Shown: positions 1-5,983, counted from the stretch's first letter. The stretch is 5,983 nt of DNA from Candidatus Pelagibacter sp. (GCA_002692325.1 NZJU01000055.1:1-5983), one strand, 5' to 3'. The notes: generated from the letters alone by a model not told the origin. Numbers and translations: made by a program.

Positions 1-618
1 CAAGTAGATAGGAAAATCAATATGATCGGAGTATTTAGTAATTAGATTTTCTATTTTCCATTTACTGGCGAACTCTTTGCCCTCATCATTAAGGTGCAGA
101 ACTATAGTTGTTCCATTGATTTCTTTAACATCCTTAATAATTTCAAAACCTGATTTACCATCGCTTATCCATTTCCAAGCTTGTTTACTTCCACTTTTTT
201 TGCTAGAAACCTCAACCTTATCTGCTACCATAAAACTGGAATAGAAACCTACACCAAATTGACCGATTAAATTAGAATCCTTTTTCGCGTCTCCTGATAA
301 TTTTGACAGAAAGTTTTTAGTTCCTGATTTTGCAATAGTACCGAGGTTGTCCTCGAGGTCCTTTTTACTCATTCCAATACCAGTATCTGTGAGAGTCAAG
401 GTTGGATTATCTCCTTCAGAAAACTCTAGATTGATTTTTGGATCAAATGTGAAAGATTTCATCTTTGGATCAGTTAAGCTAATATATCTTAATTTATCAA
501 GAGCGTCCGAAGAGTTTGATATTAATTCACGAAGAAATATCTCTTTTTGAGAATATAAGGAATGAATAATTAATTGTAAAAGTTGACTGACTTCTGTTTG
601 AAAGGGTTGTTGCGACAA
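1..618 (-). CDS. htpG: Molecular chaperone HtpG (bacterial Hsp90), N-terminal 206 codons; 3' end lies beyond the window
   Basis: Hsp90 is a cytosolic ATP-dependent chaperone dimer that assists folding and maturation of client proteins. The visible part is essentially the whole GHKL ATPase domain. Seen in the translation: the N-box helix with the catalytic Glu E31 and the Mg-coordinating N35 (RELISNSSDA, 30-39), the G1 box DTGIGM (78-83), the lid-region segment GTIAKSGT (93-100), the G2 glycine-rich box GQFGVGFY (119-126), and the GTT turn (189-191) closing the ATP site. All are intact. The family is normally about 620-640 residues, so roughly two thirds is missing off the window edge; the frame stays open to base 1. 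The start is TTG at 616-618. It has a GGAG site 6 nt upstream and gives the N-terminus MSQQPFQTEV, which aligns with other HtpG proteins. No ATG, GTG or CTG lies between it and the upstream in-frame stop at 652-654; the only other candidate is a TTG at 628-630, which overlaps the GGAG. The gene has its own promoter downstream of tRNA-Arg. Confidence 0.97.
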   Translation of the reverse strand, partial: MSQQPFQTEVSQLLQLIIHSLYSQKEIFLRELISNSSDALDKLRYISLTDPKMKSFTFDPKINLEFSEGDNPTLTLTDTGIGMSKKDLEDNLGTIAKSGTKNFLSKLSGDAKKDSNLIGQFGVGFYSSFMVADKVEVSSKKSGSKQAWKWISDGKSGFEIIKDVKEINGTTIVLHLNDEGKEFASKWKIENLITKYSDHIDFPIYL

Positions 619-624
619 TTTAAA

Positions 625-628
625 CTCC
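625..628 (-). promoter_or_regulatory. Ribosome binding site deciding the TTG start of htpG
   Basis: On the minus strand GGAG stands 6 nt before the TTG at 616-618. This is the clearest Shine-Dalgarno site in the window and supports TTG as initiator, since the frame has no ATG or GTG before its upstream stop. Confidence 0.8.
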
Positions 629-659
629 AAATTTATTAATTTTAAACAGTATTACAAGA

Positions 660-687
660 ATTGTACCATAATGTGTGTTTATGTCAA
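660..687 (-). promoter_or_regulatory. Sigma-70-type promoter of htpG
   Basis: On the minus strand a perfect -35 box TTGACA (682-687) is followed by a 16-nt spacer and a -10 box TACAAT (660-665), five of six matches to consensus. It lies between the tRNA-Arg 3' end and the htpG start, giving a predicted leader of about 35 nt. It resembles a housekeeping promoter. I see no CIRCE inverted repeat and no sigma-32-type element, so heat regulation is not evident from sequence. Transcription start is not measured. Confidence 0.75.
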
Positions 688-706
688 TATGACGTGATTA
701 TAAAAG

Positions 707-780
707 TACGCCCGACAGGATTCGAACCTGTGACCTATTGCTTAGAAGGCAATTGCTCTATCCAGCTGAGCTACGGGCGC
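707..780 (-). tRNA. tRNA-Arg (anticodon UCU)
   Basis: A complete 74-nt cloverleaf folds on the minus strand. It has a 7-bp acceptor stem (GCGCCCG with CGGGCGT, the first pair being a G1-U72 wobble), a D stem GCTC/GAGC with a 9-nt loop, an anticodon stem ATTGC/GCAAT with loop CTTCTAA giving anticodon TCT, a 5-nt variable loop, and a T stem ACAGG/CCTGT with loop TTCGAAT. The discriminator base is A73. The CCA end is not encoded (A73 is followed by CTTTT), so a CCA-adding enzyme must supply it. The anticodon reads AGA/AGG, and AGA is a natural frequent Arg codon in DNA this AT-rich. It is the only RNA gene seen in the window. Confidence 0.96.
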
Positions 781-799
781 ATAATTTAAAAATTATTTA

Positions 800-826
800 A
801 TCATATTAATTAAATAAAAATTACAA
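800..826 (-). promoter_or_regulatory. Possible promoter for tRNA-Arg (weak)
   Basis: On the minus strand TTGTAA (821-826) and TATGAT (800-805) are separated by 15 nt, placing a start about 12 nt before the tRNA 5' end. The spacer is short and the whole region is AT-rich, so such matches arise easily by chance. The rest of the 180-nt spacer 781-960 shows no gene and no convincing terminator. Confidence 0.25.
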
Positions 827-960
827 ATTTAATAGTTCTAAAAATATATTAATTCTACGTCTTAATAATTTTATGGTTTTAACATCGAGTTAACTTTTTT
901 GAGATGCAAATATGTTAAAGGTTAATTGAAAAAATATTAATAATGATCAGGGAAAATTTA

Positions 961-2325
961 TTAAACAATTTTACTTTTATAATTTAAAATTATAATTTTT
1001 CTTAGAAAGATTATGGTTCTAAAAAAAAGATCATTTAATAAAATTATAGCAAAAAATAATGTAGGTAGATACCATAAAACTTGATTTAAATGATAATGGC
1101 TATTAGAATGTCCTTTAGCAAGTATGAACCAGCTTAAAGGAGCAAGAATAGAATAAAAAAAAGTTATAGCAAGCGAATGGAGTCTTAAATTTTTAGTATT
1201 AGTTTTCTTAATAAACAGAATAATAATTAAACCTACAATTGAGGTCAAAAAAATAATATGTTGAAACTGTATAAAAGATATAGTTTTTATTCCGTATCTG
1301 AATGGATGGCCTTCAAAATAAACTTTTATTATGTTTGATAATTGTAAATTAGATAAAGTTGATTCAGAGTTATTAATTATAGTTGTCGTTTTTAATAATA
1401 TGAATTTTACTTTTTCTATTATTTCACTAAGACTTCCTAATCTTAAGTAGATTGAAGATAAATAGGTAGCTGAAGCAGAAAAAAATCCAAAAATAAATAC
1501 AATAAATATTTTAAAATGATGAATTAAATGTCTTCTTAGGCTGATTTTTTCAATTAATGCATAATATAAGACAATACAAGATATACTGACTCCAATTGTA
1601 GAAATGTATTCAAAACCACACATGCATTTAATAAAAATTATTAGATAAATAGAAAAATAGTAAAGATTGAAATATTTTCTTTTACAATTAAATTTAAATT
1701 TTTGAAAGAAAAATATTGTAATTGAAATAGGTAAAAAAGCTAAAAAAAAAGCCCAGTATAAGTTATTAGAGAAAAAAATCAACCATTGCGAACAACATAT
1801 AAAGATAAGTAATAAATAGCCATTTAAAATTGAAAACTGTTTTATAGAAAAGTAGATGAATGCAATTAAACACAATGCAAATAGAATAGAAAATAATAAT
1901 CTATAAATATTTAATCTAATTTCTTTATTTGAAAAGAAATTGATTCTATCGAGATTAGTATCAATAATCGATAGAATAAATGCTTGAAAACCCAAAGAAG
2001 ATTCATAATATACTTTCTTCAGATTATTTTTAGTATGTAGGCTATCTAGAAAATAATGTGTGTAAGTTAATTTTACTGTTTCAATAAATCTATTATAGTT
2101 TTTTGTTGGAGAGCTTGGTTCATATCTACTCATGGGTATAAAAAATTTTGTAGATTTTTCATTTAATCTTCCAATTACAAGTGATTCTGAATATATTTTG
2201 AAATCTTCAAATTTATTCATTTCACATGTTCTAAAAATATTACCATAAAAAGCTATTGTCATAGAAATTATTGAAATTAGGTATAGAAAAATTTTACAAT
2301 ATTTTATTTTAACTAATTTATTCAT
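961..2325 (-). CDS. Polytopic inner-membrane protein of a surface-glycan cluster, GT-C-like
   Basis: 454 residues, hydrophobic. Rough membrane segments by eye: 10-28, 143-161, 165-185, 189-207, 219-236, 241-258, 272-293, 352-372, 384-402 and 416-435. The first segment is followed by a long hydrophilic stretch (about 29-138), probably periplasmic, with an acidic pair E40-D41 just after the membrane. A second soluble stretch lies at about 295-350. One short TM helix, a large first loop carrying acidic residues, then many TM helices is the layout of GT-C transferases that use lipid-linked sugars, but no family-defining motif is certain. A polar cluster in the C-terminal third (W399, KGHS 404-407, H410, H412, W418) looks like a functional site. 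The ATG overlaps the end of the GT2 gene by 8 bp, with AGGA only 2 nt upstream, suggesting translational coupling. A Wzx/Wzy-type role cannot be excluded. GC content is far below that of htpG. Confidence 0.85.
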   Translation of the reverse strand: MNKLVKIKYCKIFLYLISIISMTIAFYGNIFRTCEMNKFEDFKIYSESLVIGRLNEKSTKFFIPMSRYEPSSPTKNYNRFIETVKLTYTHYFLDSLHTKNNLKKVYYESSLGFQAFILSIIDTNLDRINFFSNKEIRLNIYRLLFSILFALCLIAFIYFSIKQFSILNGYLLLIFICCSQWLIFFSNNLYWAFFLAFLPISITIFFFQKFKFNCKRKYFNLYYFSIYLIIFIKCMCGFEYISTIGVSISCIVLYYALIEKISLRRHLIHHFKIFIVFIFGFFSASATYLSSIYLRLGSLSEIIEKVKFILLKTTTIINNSESTLSNLQLSNIIKVYFEGHPFRYGIKTISFIQFQHIIFLTSIVGLIIILFIKKTNTKNLRLHSLAITFFYSILAPLSWFILAKGHSNSHYHLNQVLWYLPTLFFAIILLNDLFFRTIIFLRKIIILNYKSKIV

Positions 2326-3073
2326 CTTCCTGATTTACATTGTATCTACCCAAGCATGTTTTTAAAAGGATCATGAAAATTTTAAAATTTTCAATAAAAC
2401 CATTAATTTTTGTAGGATTTTTTCCTAATGGGTATTCTCTAGTGGTTGGAACTTCAATACATTTATAACCATATTTTGGAATAATATATGATAGGTAAGC
2501 CAGTAACTCATAAGTTTTAAAAATACTTCTAAAAATCTTAATTTTTTTATCAGACAAAACTTTACTACTATATCCTCTAAAACCCTGAGTAGTATCGGTC
2601 CATTTAAATCCTGAAAAAAAACTTAAAATTGGAGCATGAATTAACTTAATTCCAAGAGCTCTATGAATTGGTGTGTTTTTATGATTCCCTCCATTAATAA
2701 ATCTTGAAGCTTGAATGAAATCAAATCCTTCTTTCAAAAGCTTTATGAATTGCGGTATTGAAGAAGGATCATCTTTATTGTTGCCATCGATTGTTATTAA
2801 TCCATCATAGTTATTTTCTAAAGCAAAAGCATATGCAAATTGTAACTGTTGACTCAAACCATATGAGTTATATTTTATCAATAAATATTTTACGTTCAAG
2901 CTCTTAAATAAATCTAATTTAAGAGAACCATCACTGCTTCCTCCATCAACTAAAATTATATCTATTAGATTATGAAGATTTTTAACTTTAATTCTATTTA
3001 ATAGTTGAATAATACGTTCTCCTTCATTAATAATTGGTATAATTAATGCAATGTTATGTTCTTTTTTACCCAA
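2318..3073 (-). CDS. GT2-family glycosyltransferase, dolichol-phosphate mannose synthase (DPM1)-like
   Basis: A 251-residue cytoplasmic or membrane-associated GT-A transferase, expected to move a sugar from a nucleotide donor to a lipid phosphate or glycan acceptor. Motifs in order: IIPIINEGE (11-19), VDGGSSDGS (42-50) at the nucleotide-binding edge, GLSQQLQ (72-78), TIDGNNKDDP (94-103) in the place of the DxD metal site, ASRFINGG (122-129), DTTQGFR (160-166, matching the DPM-type acceptor-loop motif) and VPTTREY near the end. The metal motif reads D96-G-N-N-K-D-D instead of the DADL form of DPM1. There is no C-terminal membrane pair, so it resembles the soluble DPM type. The start is TTG at 3071-3073, with no clear Shine-Dalgarno. 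It is preferred because it leaves only about nine residues before the first beta strand. The open frame extends back to a stop at 3137-3139 without an ATG or GTG. It overlaps the next gene (membrane protein) by 8 bp, so the two probably act on the same lipid-linked product. Confidence 0.88.
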   Translation of the reverse strand: MGKKEHNIALIIPIINEGERIIQLLNRIKVKNLHNLIDIILVDGGSSDGSLKLDLFKSLNVKYLLIKYNSYGLSQQLQFAYAFALENNYDGLITIDGNNKDDPSSIPQFIKLLKEGFDFIQASRFINGGNHKNTPIHRALGIKLIHAPILSFFSGFKWTDTTQGFRGYSSKVLSDKKIKIFRSIFKTYELLAYLSYIIPKYGYKCIEVPTTREYPLGKNPTKINGFIENFKIFMILLKTCLGRYNVNQEDE

Positions 3074-3145
3074 AGAAATAACTTTTTGATTTGAAGAATT
3101 AATTTTATTTACGTATTTGATATAGTAGACTCTGAATTATTATGA

Positions 3146-3955
3146 TCATAAATATATTTCTGATGCGATCATTAATGACTTCTCTAATTCCTTTAAATAA
3201 TCATTGTTTTTTTTTGCAAGAGTTTCAATAGTAATTATACTTTTAGGAAAAAATTTATTAAGAATTTGATGAATTTTATTATGATATTTTTTATTGTTAA
3301 GAGTTTCTAGATTTGGCTCGCTAAGATGTATATGGCCCACTAATTCAGAATATTTTTCTAATATTAATAATATATTTTCTTTATTAATTGAAATAGCTCC
3401 TATATCTAATTGCATTTTAATTGAGGGATGATTAATTGATTTGACTATCTTAGCAGTTTCAAAAGTTGTCGTCATAAAATTAGCACCATAGCTCTTAGGG
3501 TTTGGTTCAAGACATATAATGATATTTTTGGATTTTGCAATAATACCTAAGCGATTAAAAAAATCTATTGCTATATTTTTTGAATCTTGGTTATTTATTT
3601 TAGATCTGTCTCTATTTTTTGGTGATCCAAAAACTAGTTTTTTAGCATTTAATACCGACCCAATTCGACATATGCAATCAAGATGATTAAGCATTTTGTT
3701 TTGAACAATTCTATTACCAAAAAGATTTAATCCATTTGTACCAAACATTAATGATTGCATTCCAAAAATTTTAATACCCTCATTGTTCCACCATTTTTTT
3801 ACTTTTGATATATCTTTAAAGGTTGTTTTTGATGGGTCTTTAAAATATTTAGTTGGTGCAATGTCAATATTTTTTATTTTATATTTTTTTAATAACGATG
3901 AGACTTTTTTATCATCTGAGATATTCCACCCAATATTTGAAACACTTAATTTCAT
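3146..3955 (-). CDS. Sugar-phosphate isomerase/epimerase-like TIM-barrel protein (AP endonuclease family 2 fold)
   Basis: 269 residues, typical length for the xylose isomerase-like TIM-barrel superfamily (IolE/IolI, hydroxypyruvate isomerase, tagatose/psicose epimerase relatives). Members interconvert sugars, keto-polyols or related acids by metal-assisted proton or hydride shifts. The expected metal ligands are all visible at the ends of strands: E150 (CLEPN), D184 (QLDIG), H208/H210 (GHIHLSEP) and E244 (TIETL). The N-terminus MKLSVSNIGW forms the first strand. It is soluble, with no signal peptide. The ATG start has no recognisable Shine-Dalgarno. Its neighbour upstream ends 18 nt away, and the GT2 start lies 72 nt downstream, the widest gap between adjacent cluster genes. 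Beside an SDR and an FAD oxidoreductase it most likely takes part in making an unusual sugar or polyol for the surface glycan. The substrate cannot be read from sequence. Fold assignment is firm, reaction is not. Confidence 0.85.
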   Translation of the reverse strand: MKLSVSNIGWNISDDKKVSSLLKKYKIKNIDIAPTKYFKDPSKTTFKDISKVKKWWNNEGIKIFGMQSLMFGTNGLNLFGNRIVQNKMLNHLDCICRIGSVLNAKKLVFGSPKNRDRSKINNQDSKNIAIDFFNRLGIIAKSKNIIICLEPNPKSYGANFMTTTFETAKIVKSINHPSIKMQLDIGAISINKENILLILEKYSELVGHIHLSEPNLETLNNKKYHNKIHQILNKFFPKSIITIETLAKKNNDYLKELEKSLMIASEIYL

Positions 3956-3973
3956 TTGATGTAATTTAAAATT

Positions 3974-4741
3974 TTATTTATGAGGTCTTTCATTTTTAGC
4001 ATAATACTTTATTGAATTATAAATTTGATCTGCACTATATTGGTAAAAAGTATTAGAATTAAATAGTTTTGAATGAATACTTCTAAAATCATACTTTATT
4101 ATGTCTTTATCTATTTCATTTTTAAATATTTTTTCAAATCCAAATAATGAAACTTTTTCAACTTTAACGGGAGTAGAGGTTAAATGGATTAGTTTTAAAT
4201 TATTAGATAATGCTATATTAATGTCCTTCCATAAATTTTTAATCGGATAAAATTGAAAAATAGACCGACTATCAATTTCACCTAAATTATTATTATTCAA
4301 AAGATCATAGATAATATTTTTTTTCAACCCCTTACCAACTAAACCTGGAAGCCGTATAATTAAATGATTATCAAAATTATTTTTGACAAATTCTTCTAGT
4401 TTTAATCTATGTAAACCATAAGGATGAAGATTAGTAGTTATAGGAACTGTATTTTCATCAACATAGATTGGAGTATTATAAACATCGACTGTACTAATAA
4501 GTATAAATATTTTGCTCTTAATATTTCTGATATTTTTAATTAAAAAATTAATATTTTTTAAATCTTCATTTGGGTTTTTATTTGCAATCCATTTTTGTGC
4601 TGGAGCTCCTGCACAGATAGTAACATCAAATTTTTTACCTTGAATTGTGTTTATGTTACTTTTTCTATAAAAAAAATCAAATTTTATTTGTCTAATTAAT
4701 GAACTACCTACAAATCCAGAAAATCCTATTAAAGCTTTCAT
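3974..4741 (-). CDS. NAD(P)-dependent epimerase/dehydratase-like protein (extended SDR), atypical YxxxR active site
   Basis: 255 residues, shorter than the usual 300-350 of extended SDR sugar-nucleotide enzymes. A Rossmann start is clear: GFSGFVGSSL (6-15) fits GxxGxxG. Further landmarks are CAGAPAQKW (43-51) at the end of beta-4, the Ser/Thr of the catalytic strand in LISTVDVY (81-88), the putative catalytic Tyr in PYGLHRLKLEE (107-117), and IIRLPGLVG (128-136). The catalytic pair reads Y108-xxx-R112 (codon AGA) where classical SDRs have YxxxK. No acidic residue follows the beta-2 position, as beta-2 is very short, so NAD versus NADP preference cannot be judged. Such enzymes oxidise, reduce or epimerise sugar carbons, usually on nucleotide sugars. 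The gaps of 21 nt upstream and 18 nt downstream fit an operon. No Shine-Dalgarno is visible. It could be a reductase rather than an epimerase, or carry a non-classical activity. Confidence 0.82.
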   Translation of the reverse strand: MKALIGFSGFVGSSLIRQIKFDFFYRKSNINTIQGKKFDVTICAGAPAQKWIANKNPNEDLKNINFLIKNIRNIKSKIFILISTVDVYNTPIYVDENTVPITTNLHPYGLHRLKLEEFVKNNFDNHLIIRLPGLVGKGLKKNIIYDLLNNNNLGEIDSRSIFQFYPIKNLWKDINIALSNNLKLIHLTSTPVKVEKVSLFGFEKIFKNEIDKDIIKYDFRSIHSKLFNSNTFYQYSADQIYNSIKYYAKNERPHK

Positions 4742-4762
4742 AATTAGGTTTTATAATAGTAT

Positions 4763-5848
4763 TTATAAAAATTCTTCATCTAGCTTAGAAAAAACATCAT
4801 ATATATTGTCAATTTTACCACCAAGAATAGAAAACACTCTTGAGTTTTTATCTTTTTCAAATATAATTGGCCTTCCATCATCATTCTCATTGTCTAGGGA
4901 GACAGTTTTAACTTCATATAGAGAACGAAAATAATTAGACTTTTCAATTAATGGTACATATCTTTTACTGTCTCTAATCATTCTACTAATTCTAGTGTTT
5001 TCTATTTTATATTTTAAACTTTTTTTATCATCTTTATTTCCAATCCATGAATAATGAGGGGTATATCGCACATGTGTTAGAGAATGTAATTTTTCTGAAG
5101 GGTATGGCATCAAGGAAAAAAAAGGTCCATCCATGATAGTAATGCCTATATTTCTTAATTGTTTTGGAACTTTTACTAGAGCTATCTCTGCGAATTCATG
5201 TTTTAGTGATGTTTTTACTTTAAAGAATTGATTAATATCGCTATATGTGCAATTAAAAACATATCTAGATTTAAGCTTTTTATATGATTTTTCTTTATCT
5301 TGTATCGTAATTGAAAATTCATTTGGAGATTTTTCCAAAATTGATTTAGCTTCACTATTCAATAGTAAATTAACCTTATTCTTTAGTAACTCTTTTCTAG
5401 TTTTTTTGATAATCTTATTAACGTTGAAAACGTACTCTTCAGCTGCATAAATTTTTTTGATTAGCCTTGGATTAAAAATTTTTTTAAAACTATCTTTCGT
5501 ATCTTCGATATTAATCCCTACTTTTTTACAAAACTTTTCATATTGTTTTGTGGTAATTTTTGAATTTATTTCGGATATTGCATATAGATGTATATTGTCA
5601 GAAATTATACAATCATTCCAATCATTTAAGAATTTTGGTAGGTTAATTTTACTCCTAAAGGCAGTTGAGATACTTCGAGGGTAATGATAGCCCATATGAA
5701 CGCGAGCTTGATTAACGGATGAGGCTCTTAAGTGTATATCTTTCTCTCTCTCAATTAAAGTTACATTTTTAAATGATTTTTTTTTGGCTAAATATATTGC
5801 AATTGAGGTACCATAAAAGCCACCTCCAATAATAACAGCATTATTCAT
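4763..5848 (-). CDS. FAD-dependent oxidoreductase, DAO (D-amino-acid oxidase/DadA-like) fold
   Basis: 361 residues, a normal length for the DAO superfamily. The N-terminus shows the dinucleotide fold GGGFYGTS (8-15; GxGxxG at G8, G10, G13) with E33 ending beta-2 to bind the ADP ribose. NQARVHMGYHYPRS (46-59) occupies the position of the FAD/substrate segment seen in L-2-hydroxyglutarate oxidase-type relatives. Near the C-terminus SILGGKIDNIYD (340-351) is the second flavin-contacting glycine segment. There is no signal peptide, so it is probably cytosolic. The family oxidises C-N or C-OH bonds of amino or hydroxy acids and related compounds. Here the neighbours suggest oxidation of a sugar- or polyol-derived intermediate for a surface glycan, which is inference. 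The ATG start at 5846-5848 begins directly at beta-1. No clear Shine-Dalgarno precedes it. The preceding gene ends 48 nt away, and the SDR gene starts 21 nt after its stop. Confidence 0.87.
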   Translation of the reverse strand: MNNAVIIGGGFYGTSIAIYLAKKKSFKNVTLIEREKDIHLRASSVNQARVHMGYHYPRSISTAFRSKINLPKFLNDWNDCIISDNIHLYAISEINSKITTKQYEKFCKKVGINIEDTKDSFKKIFNPRLIKKIYAAEEYVFNVNKIIKKTRKELLKNKVNLLLNSEAKSILEKSPNEFSITIQDKEKSYKKLKSRYVFNCTYSDINQFFKVKTSLKHEFAEIALVKVPKQLRNIGITIMDGPFFSLMPYPSEKLHSLTHVRYTPHYSWIGNKDDKKSLKYKIENTRISRMIRDSKRYVPLIEKSNYFRSLYEVKTVSLDNENDDGRPIIFEKDKNSRVFSILGGKIDNIYDVFSKLDEEFL

Positions 5849-5896
5849 TTTATAGTGTAGTTATGAAAATAAATTTTTTCAATTTATATATTATAT

Positions 5897-5983
5897 TTAT
5901 TTAATATTGAGTTTTTCTTTAATGCTTACTTTTTCACTATAAAATTCTTGTGAAATATGGTAGGAAGGACCTTCATTCGATAA
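5897..5983 (-). CDS. C-terminal 28 codons of an unidentified upstream cluster gene
   Basis: On the minus strand a frame is open from the window edge and ends with TAA at 5897-5899. The tail contains NEGPSYHISQEFYSEKVS and ends in a lysine-rich segment. Its stop is only 48 nt before the FAD oxidoreductase start, and no other protein-coding arrangement fits this stretch as well: one other minus frame stops sooner, near 5925, and the third almost at once. I do not recognise the family from 28 residues. By position it should be another gene of the glycan cluster. The call of coding is moderate because the fragment is short. Confidence 0.55.
   Translation of the reverse strand, partial: LSNEGPSYHISQEFYSEKVSIKEKLNIK

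Noticed and set aside
347..550. 67-codon plus-strand open frame
   Set aside because: It lies entirely antisense to the conserved htpG ATPase domain, whose motifs are intact on the minus strand. The plus-strand product has no recognisable features.
707..780. tRNA-Arg as an integration site for a mobile island
   Set aside because: Elements usually insert at the tRNA 3' end. Here that end faces the htpG promoter directly, while the glycan genes lie on the 5' side. No integrase and no repeat of the tRNA 3' end was found in the window.
797..819. AT-only inverted repeat (ATTTAAT/ATTAAAT) upstream of the tRNA gene
   Set aside because: Seven A-T pairs without any G-C are expected by chance in such AT-rich spacer DNA and would not form a stable hairpin.
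880..900. Small inverted repeat TTAAC-ATCGA-GTTAA followed by a T run, as a possible terminator
   Set aside because: The stem is only 5 bp with one G-C pair, and the T run follows on the plus strand, opposite to all genes here. It is too weak to call.
5247..5684. Two plus-strand open frames of 67 and 75 codons (5247-5450 and 5457-5684)
   Set aside because: Both are antisense to the FAD oxidoreductase and are explained by the AT-rich complement of its coding sequence.
5890..5895. Minus-strand TATAAT as a promoter for the FAD oxidoreductase
   Set aside because: The -10 match is perfect, but no -35 element lies 15-19 nt upstream and the flanking sequence is almost pure A/T, so it is not distinguishable from chance.

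Overview
This AT-rich window comes from a bacterium. All six protein genes and the single tRNA gene are on the minus strand, so transcription runs from high to low coordinates. The chaperone gene at the low-coordinate end encodes a bacterial HtpG that does not look cyanobacterial. The tRNA gene does not encode its CCA end. With the AT bias and dense packing, this suits an AT-rich, possibly streamlined (for example aquatic) bacterium, but I cannot name the lineage and do not claim one.

There are two blocks. Positions 1-780 look like core genome: the N-terminal third of htpG (initiated at TTG, with a Shine-Dalgarno site and a near-consensus sigma-70 promoter) and tRNA-Arg(UCU). Positions 961-5983 hold a run of closely spaced genes of the kind found in cell-surface polysaccharide loci. 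In transcription order they are: the last 28 codons of an unidentified gene, a DAO-type FAD-dependent oxidoreductase, a short SDR-type NAD-dependent epimerase/dehydratase-like protein, a TIM-barrel sugar-phosphate isomerase/epimerase-like protein, a DPM1-like GT2 glycosyltransferase, and a 454-residue polytopic membrane protein whose start overlaps the GT2 stop. In-cluster gaps are 48, 21, 18 and 72 nt, then an 8-bp overlap, so one transcript is likely.

A plausible joint role is as follows. The three soluble enzymes (FAD oxidoreductase, SDR and TIM-barrel isomerase) would make or modify an unusual sugar or polyol unit. The GT2 would load a sugar onto a carrier lipid or acceptor in the cytoplasm, and the membrane protein would act on the lipid-linked product as a GT-C-like transferase, flippase or polymerase. 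The family assignments rest on visible motifs. The pathway and its product are inference.

The cluster is visibly more AT-rich than htpG, and the change falls across the 180-nt spacer 781-960 beside the tRNA gene. I found no integrase, attachment-site repeat, insertion sequence, CRISPR array, riboswitch or convincing terminator.
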